Positions 1-10,514 of a stretch of 36,235 nt of DNA are shown piece by piece. A program made the position numbers and the translations under genes. Below the pieces are notes generated by a model, which saw nothing but the letters and a program-made list of their open reading frames with translations, did no database searches and was not told where the DNA came from. The stretch's first letter is position 1; every line of letters begins with the position of its first letter. The stretch comes from Gammaproteobacteria bacterium (lineage in GTDB: Bacteria > Pseudomonadota > Gammaproteobacteria > Xanthomonadales > SZUA-5): positions 1 to 36,235 of the forward strand of contig JAUIFV010000030.1 in assembly GCA_030430155.1 (NCBI GenBank), in the 5' to 3' direction.

Positions 1-448
1 GCAAACCTGGTTTGATCGTCAACGAGGCATCGATCTGCCTGCGCATCGACGCCGGGTTGGCTATGTGTTTCAGGATGGCCGGTTGTTTCCGCATCTACGA
101 GTTGCGGCCAATCTGGATTTCGGTAGCCGTTACTCTCGCCACCTGCAGTGTGGTTTTGAACGGGATACGGTTGTCGAGCTGCTGGCGCTGGCCCCGCTGC
201 TGAATCGACCGGTGGGTGGGCTGTCTGGGGGTGAACGCCAGCGGGTGGCGATCGGCCGAGCGCTGCTGGCACAGCCACAGCTGTTGCTGCTGGACGAGCC
301 GCTGAGCAGCATTGATCGTGGCCACGCTGAGCAGCTGCTGCCCTATCTGATTCGTCTACGCGACGACATCGGGGTACCAATGATTTACGTCAGTCATGAC
401 CGTGATGAGGTCGCGAGACTGGCGCAGGACGTCTTTGCGCTGGGATGA
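1..448 (+). CDS. modC: ModC-like molybdate ABC transporter ATP-binding protein, 3' part
   Basis: This is the C-terminal part of an ABC transporter ATPase; the 5' end, including the Walker A motif, lies outside the window. The open frame runs from base 2 without needing the internal GTG at 65. Visible in order are the Q-loop YVFQDGRLFPHL, the ABC signature LSGGERQRVAIGRALL, the Walker B stretch LLLLDEPLS and the H-loop SHDRDEV. The R-R-V-G-Y-V-F-Q-D-x-R-L-F-P-H-L block is typical of ModC, which powers molybdate uptake through ModB. Many ModC proteins continue into a TOBE/Mop molybdate-binding domain. Here the stop comes about 15 residues after the H-loop, and no TOBE-like sequence appears in the other two frames up to about 600. 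It may be a natural short form or a truncated gene. Another importer ATPase of the same subgroup cannot be excluded. Confidence 0.78.
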   Translation, partial: QTWFDRQRGIDLPAHRRRVGYVFQDGRLFPHLRVAANLDFGSRYSRHLQCGFERDTVVELLALAPLLNRPVGGLSGGERQRVAIGRALLAQPQLLLLDEPLSSIDRGHAEQLLPYLIRLRDDIGVPMIYVSHDRDEVARLAQDVFALG

Positions 449-524
449 TAGTGGCAGCTTAGAATGGCGCGGTTGCGCTTTTGCCTGGGCGGACGCGGAA
501 ACGACACTACGCGGGCGCGAGGGA

Positions 525-1130
525 GTGCGATTGGCCGATTCGCAGGACAATGTCGAAGCCGAGGCGAGTTCGGCCGAGATCGAAATGGAAGCGATCGCGC
601 GGCGGATCATGGCTGGCGACCAAGCCGCGGAGGGCGAACTGGTACAGCGCAGCCGTTTCGCACTGTGGATGATCCTGGTCAAGCGCGGCTGCCCGCGTGA
701 GGAGGCAGAGGACCTGGTCCAGGAGGCCCTGATCGTCGCCATAGCTCGTCTGCGTGCGGGGGAGATAGACGACCCGGGGCGTATCAACGGCTATCTGCTG
801 CGAACGGCTTTGTACATGCGGCGGGGCACCCAGCGGCGTCTGGCCGAAACGCGCACGGTCTACGACGCCGAGTCCCTGGACAGCTACGCCGATGACCGGG
901 CCGACCCGCTGGCCGAGCTCGATCGCAATCAGCGTGAAGACCTGCTGCGGCGTGCCTTGAGCTGGCTGCGGCAGTCGCGTGATCGCGATTTGATACGGCG
1001 TCATTGCTTGCTGCAGCAGGATAAACAGGAGATCTGCCGCGACATGGATTTGTCATTGGACCATTTCGACCGCGTGCTGCACCGGGCGCGTCGTCGTCTG
1101 GCGGATTTGCTGCGGCCATTGCTGGATTGA
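525..1130 (+). CDS. ECF-type RNA polymerase sigma factor (first locus)
   Basis: A sigma-70 family factor of the extracytoplasmic-function type, which directs RNA polymerase to a small regulon. The region 2 helix contains GCPREEAEDLVQEALIVAIA, with the usual acidic D/E residues of region 2.2. Region 4 ends in a helix-turn-helix, KQEICRDMDLSLDHFDRVLH, followed by an Arg-rich helix RARRRLADLL. The frame is open from 396, but the upstream part overlaps the modC end and looks non-native. GTG at 525 or TTG at 531 follows GAGGGAG; TTG 531 has the better spacing. ATG 585 is a shorter option. The next genes encode a membrane anti-sigma-like protein and a TPR-CHAT protein, so this factor is probably held inactive by the former. 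The exact start is uncertain; the family call is secure. Confidence 0.85.
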   Translation: MRLADSQDNVEAEASSAEIEMEAIARRIMAGDQAAEGELVQRSRFALWMILVKRGCPREEAEDLVQEALIVAIARLRAGEIDDPGRINGYLLRTALYMRRGTQRRLAETRTVYDAESLDSYADDRADPLAELDRNQREDLLRRALSWLRQSRDRDLIRRHCLLQQDKQEICRDMDLSLDHFDRVLHRARRRLADLLRPLLD

Positions 1131-1208
1131 GCGCCGGGAACTCTGAATGAGAGGATTGGTACGCAAAGCACAGTGTTGTCATCGAAACCCAACTGTGCGA
1201 GCGACGTG

Positions 1209-1946
1209 ATGAAGATGAAAATTGTCAGTTCCCAAGCCAAGTCCGGCCCGCCAGATGCGGAGAGCGAGTTCCGCGACTGGGTCGATCCCTATTTGCGCGA
1301 CGAGCTCGATCCGGGGCAGACCGAGCGATTCGAGCATGCCTTGATCAGCGATCCGAAGTTGCAGCAGCTGACGCGGGAGGCCTATGTCCTGAACGAGCTA
1401 AGCCGGGAATTTCCCGAGCAGCTCGCGGTACGGGACAGGCTTTGGCAGCGCCCGCTGTTTGGCTACGCGATGGCGGCCAGTCTGGGCGCGGCTGTGGTTG
1501 CAGCGCCGGCGTGGTGGGTCCAGGACTCGCTGCGCGATCAACACAGCGAACTCGCGCTGCAGCTGCAGCAGGCTCAAACCAGTTTAGCCGAGATCGCCAC
1601 GCCGCAAGCTGGACTTGCGGTATTGCGATTGGGGACGACTCGCTCGGGAGAGACCAATGATGCGCTGTTGCGGCAGTCGGCGCAGGTGCGGTGGGCGCAG
1701 CTGATACTGCCCCAGGTCGCGCCCGATGGGAGCCCGTGGCCTAGCGATGCGCAAGTGTTGCTGCAGACCGAGCAGGGCGCCACGATCAACAGCTTCAGCC
1801 TCGGTGCAATGGATATGGTCGGCGGACCCAGCCTGCTGTTGCCCATCCAGTCGCTGTCGGCCGGCCGCTATACGATCGCGGTCGTCGAAATAGATACGCT
1901 CTTGGGTGCATATGCCTTTCGCCTTGCAGCCGAGTCGAATCAATGA
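1209..1946 (+). CDS. membrane-anchored anti-sigma-like protein (zinc-less ASD, single TM)
   Basis: About 245 residues if started at ATG 1209 (MKMKIVSS); the frame is open to a GTG at 1173. Residues about 20-62 resemble the anti-sigma domain of FecR/RskA-type regulators: FRDWVDPYLRDELDPGQ, then a helix ending in ISDP. The CxxC zinc motif of classical ZAS proteins is absent. One transmembrane helix follows (about 83-104, FGYAMAASLGAAVVAAP). The periplasmic part then has a short Gln/Ala-rich coiled-coil-like stretch (ELALQLQQAQTSLAEI) and a beta-rich domain with the pattern LSAGRYTIAVVEI, similar in style to RskA C-termini. It lies 78 bases after the ECF gene on the same strand and is the obvious candidate inhibitor of that factor. 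The family match is by pattern, and the anti-sigma function is inference. Confidence 0.7.
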   Translation: MKMKIVSSQAKSGPPDAESEFRDWVDPYLRDELDPGQTERFEHALISDPKLQQLTREAYVLNELSREFPEQLAVRDRLWQRPLFGYAMAASLGAAVVAAPAWWVQDSLRDQHSELALQLQQAQTSLAEIATPQAGLAVLRLGTTRSGETNDALLRQSAQVRWAQLILPQVAPDGSPWPSDAQVLLQTEQGATINSFSLGAMDMVGGPSLLLPIQSLSAGRYTIAVVEIDTLLGAYAFRLAAESNQ

Positions 1947-2167
1947 GACCGACGGCTGTGTGGCCAATGTGCTGTGAACCCTGTCCTCGATAGACAATTA
2001 TTTACATTAGCGTCGCTGTCGCTACAGTCTGCGCCGTTCGCTTCTTAGTCCGCGCGGGAACGCGCCTGGGAGGACTTCGCTGAGCTTCGTCTGAGCCGGC
2101 TCGGTCGGCAGCTTGGGCCGGGATCAGCATAAGGTCACTTTCGGTCTGCAGCGCCTTGGGGCAAGCT

Positions 2168-5100
2168 GTGGCGGTGAACGTCCACACGCCGTCCATCAAG
2201 CGCTTGCGACCAGTTCTGGCGAGCTGGCTGTTGGCCTTTGCAATGCCTTGCTCACTGGCCGGCAATGCCGCCCCGGAGCCGGAGCGCGGCGTCATTGCCG
2301 GCGGGCAGTCGCTACGTGTGGCGATCCCACAGCCGGCCGACGCCTTCGCGCTGGAACTGCGCGAGCGCGGCGTCGACCTAGTGGTCGACCGACCGGACCT
2401 GGGACCCCAAGCTTTCGCCAATTTGCCCGGCCGGCGCTGGGGTGGCCAGGTATTGGCCGCATGGCGGCTGCCGGCTGGGACAGCCGAGTTGGTGGTACGA
2501 CCGCTGTTGATCAATGCGCCCGCTGGCGAGTACGAACTGCGCTGGCATCGATTGGAAACCAACCAGTCTGCGCAGAAGCTGGTGCTGGACGCGCTCAGCG
2601 CAGCGGCCGATCTGGCACCACAGCGCGACCGCGAGTCCACTCAAGCAACCTTACAGAGGCTGCAGCTGGCGCAGGAGGGCATCGCGGCGCTGCGGCTCAG
2701 CAGTTCAATGGCTGCAGACGACAACTTGAGTTGGCTGGATCCGGCCGAAATCTGGTTTCGCATAGGACAGCTGCACGGGCGTGCTGGTGACGTGGGTGCG
2801 GCGCAGTCGGCCTATGAGGCGAGCTTGGCCCTGTTGCAAAACAGAACGGACAGCGCGCTGGGATTAGCCCACGTGCTCGACGCTATAAGCATGAACCAGC
2901 TGCGCCAGGGGCGACTGCAGGATGCGGTAAAAAGCAGTGCGCTGGCCGCACGCGCGGCCATGCATTCCGAGGAGCCCTACCAGCAGGCCGTGGTTAGTAA
3001 CAATGCCTGTGTGATTTTGCGGGCAGGTGCCGACATGCGCGCGGCTGCAGCCTGCTTCGAGACCGCGTTGGCGCAGTATGAGCAGGCGGGATTGGTCGAA
3101 CACCAAAGCGCGGTCCTGACCAATCTGGCCGCGGTTCACACCAACCTGGGCAGCGGGCATGAGGCACTTGCCGCTTTGCAGCGTGCGCTGGCCTTGCGCA
3201 GCGGTGCGGCGGGCGAGGACGATGACATTGCCCGAGTGGCGACTCTGGTACATCTGGCGCAAACCCAGGCTCGGCTGGGCCGTTATCAACAGGCCCTGCG
3301 CTCGGGTCACCAGGCGCTCACCCTAGCGACTGAATTGGGCAACGATGCATTGCAGCAGCAGGCCGTGCGCGTGCTGGCGAGCAGCCACCTGGATTTGGGG
3401 CAGGTGAATCGGGCCCGGGAACTGCTGCGGGCGGCGCAATCCGAACCGAATGGCGCCTCTGAATTCGGCTCTTTGCGGATGGCGCTGACTGCGGCGCTGG
3501 CGACCGCCAGCGTTCAGGAGCGAGTGCGGTTGCTGGCGCAGGTGACCGAAGCTGCCGCTGCTGCCGGCGACGATCTGGCCCTCGCGCGCGGGCAGCTGCA
3601 TTGGGCAGCCGAGGCTGATGCCGCCGCGTTGGAAGAGCGGGTCAGTGCACTGCGCAGTGCGCTGGCCCTCGCCGAGCGACACGGTCTGCTTTCGCTGCAG
3701 ATTCGCGCCAATCTAGGCTTGGCTGAACTGCTTCCGGCCCGCGCTGACGGGCTGCTGGAGCGGGCGCAGGCGCTGGCGCGAAGTGCGGACTTTGCCCCAG
3801 AGCAGCACTCGATTTACTACGCCAAAGCAAGACTGGCGGCCGCTCACGGTCAGCTGCCGCAGGCGCGGCGCTGGATACAGGCGGCCGATCAGTTGGAAGA
3901 TCAGCTGAGCCTGCGCATGAATCGCGCTCAGCGTCATCAGTTCCAGCGCTCACTGCGGCAGCGACAACAATTCGCCCTGGGTTTGGTGGCCCTGGATGAT
4001 GCCAGCGTAGTGGTCGCGGCCGATTGGGTGTTGCAGCGCCTGTTGCGCAACCGCGCTCAGCTGTGGCGAGAGCAATCCAGGCAGCAGTTGGCCGCAGCAA
4101 GGGCCGAGTACCGTCACGCGCTGGAGCGGGTTGAGTATCTGACCAACGCCATCGATGCGGTGGCGCCCTCTGCAGCGGCGGAGCTCACCCTGCAGCGCGA
4201 AGCGGCAATGGCTCAGGTCGAGGCGCTGGAGTCTGCACAGCCGAAACGCCGCGAACGACTCGATCTGACTCAGATCCAGGGGCAGTTGGACGGCGCTGAT
4301 CGATTGCTGCTGCTCGCACTGGGCAGCCCGCATTCGGTGGCAGTGAGTATCTCCAAGGCGGGCGTGGCGTTGATCCCATTGCCTGAATCGGCAGTCCTGG
4401 AAGCCGCCGCTGGCAGCGTGCGCGAGGGCTTGAGTCGTCAGGATCCCATGGGCCAAAAGGCGCTAGCGCGGCGCTTCGCATACTTGAGTGGCATGCTTGC
4501 ACCGGCCTTTGCGGATGCTGAGGCGCCGGCCAGCACCTATGTGCTAAGTGATCCCGAACTGGACGCGGTGCCCTTGGAGGTACTCGCAGGCGCTGATCCG
4601 CGCTCGTCCGAATCCGCCGAGCGCCTACTGCGCTGGGGCATCGGCAGCGGCGACGACTGGTTTCCGCCGCGGCCTGCGCTGCCGCTCAACGCGGAGCTGG
4701 TGTTACTGCATGATCAACGTCGCAAGCTCGATACTGATCAATCGCTGGCGCCATTGCCCTATGCCGCTGCTGAGATCGAGCGCATCGCGGCGCAGTGGAC
4801 GCCATCGAGCACGCTGCGCTTGGCTGGACCGGAAGCGGCCGCTTGGCTGACTGATCATCAGCTGCGCCGCATCGGCGTGCTCCACGTCGCCGCGCACGTG
4901 GTCAATGATGAGCTGCTGGACGCAAGCAGCGTACTGGCAATGGGTAGTGCGGCCAATGAGGCCAGAGTCAATCTCGGACTGTTACGCCATCAATCACTAC
5001 AGACCGAATTGACCGTGCTGAGCGGGTGCAGCTCAGGCGTAGGTGCGCAGGGGGAGTTTCGGCAAGGATTTGCCGAGGCCTTCATAGACTCCGGATCCAG

Positions 5101-5341
5101 GCGCGTGCTGGCCACGCTGTGGCCCGTGGATGACGAGGCCTCCGCTGCCTTCATGGACGAGTTCTATAGGCACCTCATTGCCGATTTGGAGCGCTCGCCA
5201 GCGACAGCGCTGGCCAAGGCCAAGCGCACCTTCGCCAGCAGCGCGCGTTGGCGTGACCCTTACTGGTGGGCAGGCTACCAGCTTTGGAGCAGCCACTTCG
5301 GCGCTGCTCGATTGGACCAGAGCATCGCCAGCAATCGCTAG
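2168..5341 (+). CDS. exported TPR-CHAT domain protein, putative caspase-like peptidase
   Basis: A protein of about 1057 residues. The N-terminus RLRPVLASWLLAFAMPCSLA, ending before GNAA, looks like a signal peptide. TPR-type helical repeats fill roughly residues 200-560 (for example ALGLAHVLDAISMNQLRQGR and SAVLTNLAAVHTNLGSGHEA), followed by a helical, coiled-coil-like stretch. The last third is a CHAT domain, the caspase/separase-like fold. The catalytic His is in LHVAAH (about 910), the catalytic Cys is in VLSGCSSG (about 954), then come RRVLATLWPVDDEA and the closing WRDPYWWAGYQLW. Both catalytic residues are present, so activity is plausible. GTG 2168 or 2174 fits the signal peptide best; TTG 2156 also lies in frame. 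It follows the ECF and anti-sigma-like genes with a 221-base gap. CHAT proteins are known as proteases, but the substrate here is unknown; the anti-sigma-like neighbour is a candidate. Confidence 0.85.
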   Translation: MAVNVHTPSIKRLRPVLASWLLAFAMPCSLAGNAAPEPERGVIAGGQSLRVAIPQPADAFALELRERGVDLVVDRPDLGPQAFANLPGRRWGGQVLAAWRLPAGTAELVVRPLLINAPAGEYELRWHRLETNQSAQKLVLDALSAAADLAPQRDRESTQATLQRLQLAQEGIAALRLSSSMAADDNLSWLDPAEIWFRIGQLHGRAGDVGAAQSAYEASLALLQNRTDSALGLAHVLDAISMNQLRQGRLQDAVKSSALAARAAMHSEEPYQQAVVSNNACVILRAGADMRAAAACFETALAQYEQAGLVEHQSAVLTNLAAVHTNLGSGHEALAALQRALALRSGAAGEDDDIARVATLVHLAQTQARLGRYQQALRSGHQALTLATELGNDALQQQAVRVLASSHLDLGQVNRARELLRAAQSEPNGASEFGSLRMALTAALATASVQERVRLLAQVTEAAAAAGDDLALARGQLHWAAEADAAALEERVSALRSALALAERHGLLSLQIRANLGLAELLPARADGLLERAQALARSADFAPEQHSIYYAKARLAAAHGQLPQARRWIQAADQLEDQLSLRMNRAQRHQFQRSLRQRQQFALGLVALDDASVVVAADWVLQRLLRNRAQLWREQSRQQLAAARAEYRHALERVEYLTNAIDAVAPSAAAELTLQREAAMAQVEALESAQPKRRERLDLTQIQGQLDGADRLLLLALGSPHSVAVSISKAGVALIPLPESAVLEAAAGSVREGLSRQDPMGQKALARRFAYLSGMLAPAFADAEAPASTYVLSDPELDAVPLEVLAGADPRSSESAERLLRWGIGSGDDWFPPRPALPLNAELVLLHDQRRKLDTDQSLAPLPYAAAEIERIAAQWTPSSTLRLAGPEAAAWLTDHQLRRIGVLHVAAHVVNDELLDASSVLAMGSAANEARVNLGLLRHQSLQTELTVLSGCSSGVGAQGEFRQGFAEAFIDSGSRRVLATLWPVDDEASAAFMDEFYRHLIADLERSPATALAKAKRTFASSARWRDPYWWAGYQLWSSHFGAARLDQSIASNR

Positions 5342-5344
5342 CAC

Positions 5345-5503
5345 GGATATTTTGCGGCCGCCAGAGAGTTACCTTGGCGCGACCAGCTCCCCACGATCGA
5401 CCTGCCGTACTGTTCAAGTACGCCTTCGCCGATCTCCAGTCCGCGGACCGCACCACTGCGGCTCACCAACGCCCTCGTAACGAACATGCAAGAAATTCCG
5501 GGA
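5345..5503. repeat. palindromic dispersed repeat, copy 1 (diverged)
   Basis: Matches the central and right parts of the copy at 11016-11197. Shared blocks include GTCCGCGGACCGCACCAC, CTCGTAACGAACAT and a degenerate right end, AAATTCCGGG. The centre folds as CGTACTGTTCAAGTACG, inside a larger GATCG/CGATC pairing. The left arm is poorly conserved. It begins within a few bases of the stop codon of the TPR-CHAT gene. The edges are approximate. Confidence 0.65.
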
Positions 5504-5555
5504 TGGCCGGTCGAGAAGGCCAGACTTTCCCTGCGGCGGTCGCCAGTCCGCCCGA

Positions 5556-5584
5556 TTGCATGAGAGAAATCCTCAGTTGATAAC
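5556..5584 (+). promoter_or_regulatory. possible sigma-70 promoter for the 5619 gene
   Basis: TTGCAT (5556-5561) and GATAAC (5579-5584) are separated by 17 bases and sit about 35 bases before ATG 5619. Each box matches the consensus at about four of six bases. This is a weak call made by eye. Confidence 0.3.
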
Positions 5585-5618
5585 AGTTGCTCACTGAATC
5601 CCCAATCAGGAGCAACAG

Positions 5619-6113
5619 ATGAACTTTCGCAACTTTCTCGTCGTAACGATGGTCCTTTGCTGCGCGGCTGCCGGGCAGGTATCGGCAGCGCCGAGCAAGG
5701 GGAGCAGCGGAGAGCAATGCCCCATCGGCAATCAGCTGGCGAATGCAAAAACGCCATTGGCCGGACTTTGGCGCGTCAACGCATACAGGGAAATCAATGG
5801 CGTGAAGAACTACGCCACGGCGGGAGACGCGGTACTGATCGTCCCCACTCTGATTCCGGGCGAGGTGTGCGTGGAATTTACCTCGCCGGTGGAAGGGAGC
5901 CAGCACTACTACCTCGCCTTGGAGCCCGACGGCAAGACCATTGATGAAACCGTCTACACCGAATACGGCGGTGAGTTGCGCATTCTGTTTCGCTATCGCT
6001 CGGCCGACTCGGTGACCTTCGTGCTCTACCACCGGCCCCTCGGTGGGACGACTGCGGCCAAGGGTGGTCCGGATGAGGGCGGTGCGGTAGGCGAGGTAGA
6101 GAGCTGGGATTGA
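5619..6113 (+). CDS. small exported protein of unknown function
   Basis: 164 residues. It begins with a clear signal peptide (NFLVVTMVLCCAAAGQVSA, cleavage probably after SAA or nearby), so it should be periplasmic or secreted. The mature part has two Cys, in EQCPIGN and GEVCVEF, which could form a disulfide. It is predicted to be beta-rich from alternating patterns such as HYYLALEPDGKTIDETVYTE, and has a Gly-rich acidic tail. AGGAG lies 7 bases before the ATG, which settles the start. It stands alone, after a repeat copy and before another unknown gene on the same strand. I do not recognise the family. Confidence 0.75.
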   Translation: MNFRNFLVVTMVLCCAAAGQVSAAPSKGSSGEQCPIGNQLANAKTPLAGLWRVNAYREINGVKNYATAGDAVLIVPTLIPGEVCVEFTSPVEGSQHYYLALEPDGKTIDETVYTEYGGELRILFRYRSADSVTFVLYHRPLGGTTAAKGGPDEGGAVGEVESWD

Positions 6114-6220
6114 CTGGGCATGGAGCACGGATGCCGCAGCCGAGAATCTAGCTCTTGCGTGATCGAAATATCTGCGCTTCTACGCGTCTTGTGGATATGG
6201 CGATCAACAGGAAGGGAAGC

Positions 6221-7159
6221 ATGAACATGATTTGGTCTCAACAGGCGGACAGCGACATAGCTGAAACGTTGGCAGGCCTGCACCATTGTCTGGCACCGAG
6301 CAGCCGTGGCAGCGACAGCGAGTCCTTCAGTGGCCTGTTGTGTGGGGCTTGGGATCTGCGTTTGCTGCTGTTGGAAGTGGGCAGCGGCGTCGATGGCGCG
6401 CACGGACCTTGGCCGTCGAACTGGTTTGACGCCAGCAATGGGCCGGTCGTCGCTGGACTGCGCCTGCGCGCCGAGCGCTGGTCACCGCAACAGGTGGATC
6501 TGGACGAATTGGACGAGCGATTCGAAGGTGTAGGAGGGATCTGCCTATGGTTGGGTGAAGACTCCGACGATTCGGCACACGCCGAGTTGGTCGTCGACAT
6601 TGCCCGCCGCGCCCACGCCATGGGCTTGAGCGTGCTGACCAGTGGGCCGCGCAGCGCGGGCCTGACGATGGGCAACGCCGGCACCGAGGACTTGAGCAAG
6701 ATCTCTCAGATCTACGCTGGAGACATTCCGGTCGATGCGGTTGCCACGCAATCTGCGGAGTCCAAAACCTTGGCGCCGGTGAAACGCCTGCTCAGCGATT
6801 TGCCTAGCGATCAGCGTTTCCAGGCTCGCGTGGCGGTGCTCTCGGCGTTGGGCTGGGAAATGCAGCAAAGCGGCAGCTGCCTGCACGGGCTGGAACGACG
6901 ACGCGCGTTGGCCGTCGGAGAGCGTCTGCTGATTGCGATGGCCGAGGCCACCACGGTGGAGTGGGCAACCGAGACGATGACCCTGCTGATCGCCGCGGTT
7001 CGCGCCAAGAACACTATGGATACGCGGCTGCGCAACATGGCCAATGATCGGCTGGGGCTGCTGGTGCTGCTGGCGACGGCGCGGCTAGGCCTACGCTGCC
7101 GCAGCTTTACAGTTCGAGAAATCTGCCGCGAACTGGGCGCGGTGGCGACCGGAATGTAA
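6221..7159 (+). CDS. cytoplasmic protein of unknown function
   Basis: 312 residues from ATG 6221 (MNMIWSQQADSDIAET). The frame is open further upstream (TTG 6155, ATG 6197), but GGAAGGGAAG directly before 6221 is a strong ribosome binding site and decides the start. There is no signal peptide and no transmembrane segment. The first half has an alpha/beta look (GICLWLGEDSDD, VVDIARRAHAMGLSVLTSG). The second half is mostly helical, with VAVLSALGWEMQQSGS and an Arg/Leu-rich C-terminal region that includes a possible winged-helix-like end, FTVREICRELGAV. I do not recognise the family. It is followed by the heptamer repeat tract that precedes guaB. Base composition is like that of its neighbours, so there is no sign of recent transfer. 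Confidence 0.7.
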   Translation: MNMIWSQQADSDIAETLAGLHHCLAPSSRGSDSESFSGLLCGAWDLRLLLLEVGSGVDGAHGPWPSNWFDASNGPVVAGLRLRAERWSPQQVDLDELDERFEGVGGICLWLGEDSDDSAHAELVVDIARRAHAMGLSVLTSGPRSAGLTMGNAGTEDLSKISQIYAGDIPVDAVATQSAESKTLAPVKRLLSDLPSDQRFQARVAVLSALGWEMQQSGSCLHGLERRRALAVGERLLIAMAEATTVEWATETMTLLIAAVRAKNTMDTRLRNMANDRLGLLVLLATARLGLRCRSFTVREICRELGAVATGM

Positions 7160-7165
7160 GCGGGA

Positions 7166-8887
<1,722 letters not shown>

Positions 8888-8951
8888 TCACCGTCAAGCG
8901 GGTGGGCGGTTGCTTGATAGGCGAGTTCGATTCCCATAAGGAGGCCTGTAA

Positions 8952-10514
8952 GTGGATATTCATGCCCATCGGCTGTTGATCCTGGATTTCGGCTCGCAAT
9001 ACACGCAGCTGATCGCGCGCAAGGTGCGCGAACTCGGCGTCTACTGCGAGATTCTGCCCTGGGATATGCCAGTCGAGGAGTTGGTGGATTTCGCCCCGCG
9101 CGGGGTCATACTCTCCGGCGGCCCGGAATCAACCACCCAGGCCGACGCGCCGCGCATTCCCGACTGCGTGCTCAACATGGGCGTGCCGCTGCTCGGGATC
9201 TGCTACGGCATGCAGTCGCTGGCCATGCAGTTGGGTGGCCGAGTGGTCGGCGCCGATGAGCGGGAGTTCGGCTACGCCGAGGTGGAAGTCAGTGGTTCCA
9301 GCCGCCTACTGGGCGATCTGAGTGATCACCTCGACGCCAAACGTCTGGACGTGTGGATGAGTCACGGCGACCGGGTCGAGGTACTGCCCAGCGGCTTTTC
9401 CAGCGTCGCCCGCACCGAGCATGTGCCCATCGTCGCCATGGAGCACGCCAGCCAGCCCTGGTTCGGCATCCAATTCCATCCCGAAGTGACTCACACCCGC
9501 CAAGGCAGCGAGATACTGCGTCGTTTCGCCGTCGACATTTGCGGCTGCGAGGCGCTTTGGACGGCCGAGGGCATCATCGAGGACCAGATCGCCCGGGTCC
9601 GCGCCCAGGTCGGCAATGCGCAGGTACTGTTGGGACTCTCCGGCGGTGTGGATTCCTCCGTGGTCGCCGCACTGCTGCATCAGGCGATCGGTGATCAGCT
9701 GACCTGCGTCTTCGTCGACACCGGTTTGCTGCGCTATCAGGAAGGCGATCAGGTGATGGAGACCTTCGCCCGCCACATGGGCGTGAAGGTGATCCGGGTC
9801 AATGCGCGCGACGAGTACTTCGCCGCGCTGGCCGGCGTCGACGACCCGGAAGCCAAGCGCAAGATCATCGGCGGCTTGTTCGTGGAGATCTTCGAAGATG
9901 AAGCCGGCAAGCTCAGCGACGTGCAGTTCCTGGCTCAGGGCACTATCTATCCGGACGTAATCGAGTCGGCCGGCGCGCGCACCGGCAAGGCCCACGTGAT
10001 CAAGTCCCACCACAACGTCGGCGGCCTGCCCGAGCACATGAAGCTGGCCCTGGTGGAGCCGCTGCGGGAGCTGTTCAAGGACGAGGTTCGGCGTCTGGGC
10101 GACGCGCTGGGATTGCCGCACGAGATGATCCATCGGCACCCCTTCCCGGGCCCCGGGCTGGGTGTGCGCGTACTCGGCGCGGTCAACGCCGAGGCGGTCA
10201 GCGTGCTGCAGAAGGCCGATCACATCTTCATTCAGGAGCTGCGCGCGGCGGGATGGTACGAGCGCACCTCGCAGGCCTTCGCGGTGTATCTGCCGGTCAA
10301 GTCGGTTGGCGTGGTCGGTGACGCTCGGGCCTACGAGCCGGTTATCGCGCTACGCGCGGTGGAGACCATCGATTTCATGACCGCGCGCTGGGCCGAGTTG
10401 CCCTACGCGCTGCTCGACCGGGTTGGTCGGCGCATCGTCAACGAGGTGCGCGGCGTGTCGCGCGTGGTCTACGACGTCACCGGCAAGCCGCCGGCGACGA
10501 TTGAATGGGAGTAG
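8952..10514 (+). CDS. guaA: GMP synthase (glutamine-hydrolysing)
   Basis: Converts XMP, ATP and glutamine to GMP. It has 520 residues, the normal length. The N-terminal class I glutamine amidotransferase domain (about 1-200) shows [14 protein letters not shown] with the catalytic Cys, and QFHPEVTHT with the catalytic His. The ATP pyrophosphatase domain has the P-loop [17 protein letters not shown]. The C-terminal dimerisation domain contains [14 protein letters not shown] and ends in KPPATIEWE. It starts with GTG behind a strong AAGGAGG. Its last 46 bases overlap the 3' end of the minus-strand gene 10469-11026, so the two genes converge and share coding sequence. It works with guaB just upstream. 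Confidence 0.98.
   Translation: MDIHAHRLLILDFGSQYTQLIARKVRELGVYCEILPWDMPVEELVDFAPRGVILSGGPESTTQADAPRIPDCVLNMGVPLLGICYGMQSLAMQLGGRVVGADEREFGYAEVEVSGSSRLLGDLSDHLDAKRLDVWMSHGDRVEVLPSGFSSVARTEHVPIVAMEHASQPWFGIQFHPEVTHTRQGSEILRRFAVDICGCEALWTAEGIIEDQIARVRAQVGNAQVLLGLSGGVDSSVVAALLHQAIGDQLTCVFVDTGLLRYQEGDQVMETFARHMGVKVIRVNARDEYFAALAGVDDPEAKRKIIGGLFVEIFEDEAGKLSDVQFLAQGTIYPDVIESAGARTGKAHVIKSHHNVGGLPEHMKLALVEPLRELFKDEVRRLGDALGLPHEMIHRHPFPGPGLGVRVLGAVNAEAVSVLQKADHIFIQELRAAGWYERTSQAFAVYLPVKSVGVVGDARAYEPVIALRAVETIDFMTARWAELPYALLDRVGRRIVNEVRGVSRVVYDVTGKPPATIEWE

Noticed and set aside
9306-10223. 305-codon minus-strand open frame inside guaA
   Set aside because: It is a shadow of guaA, which is complete and has all its motifs.
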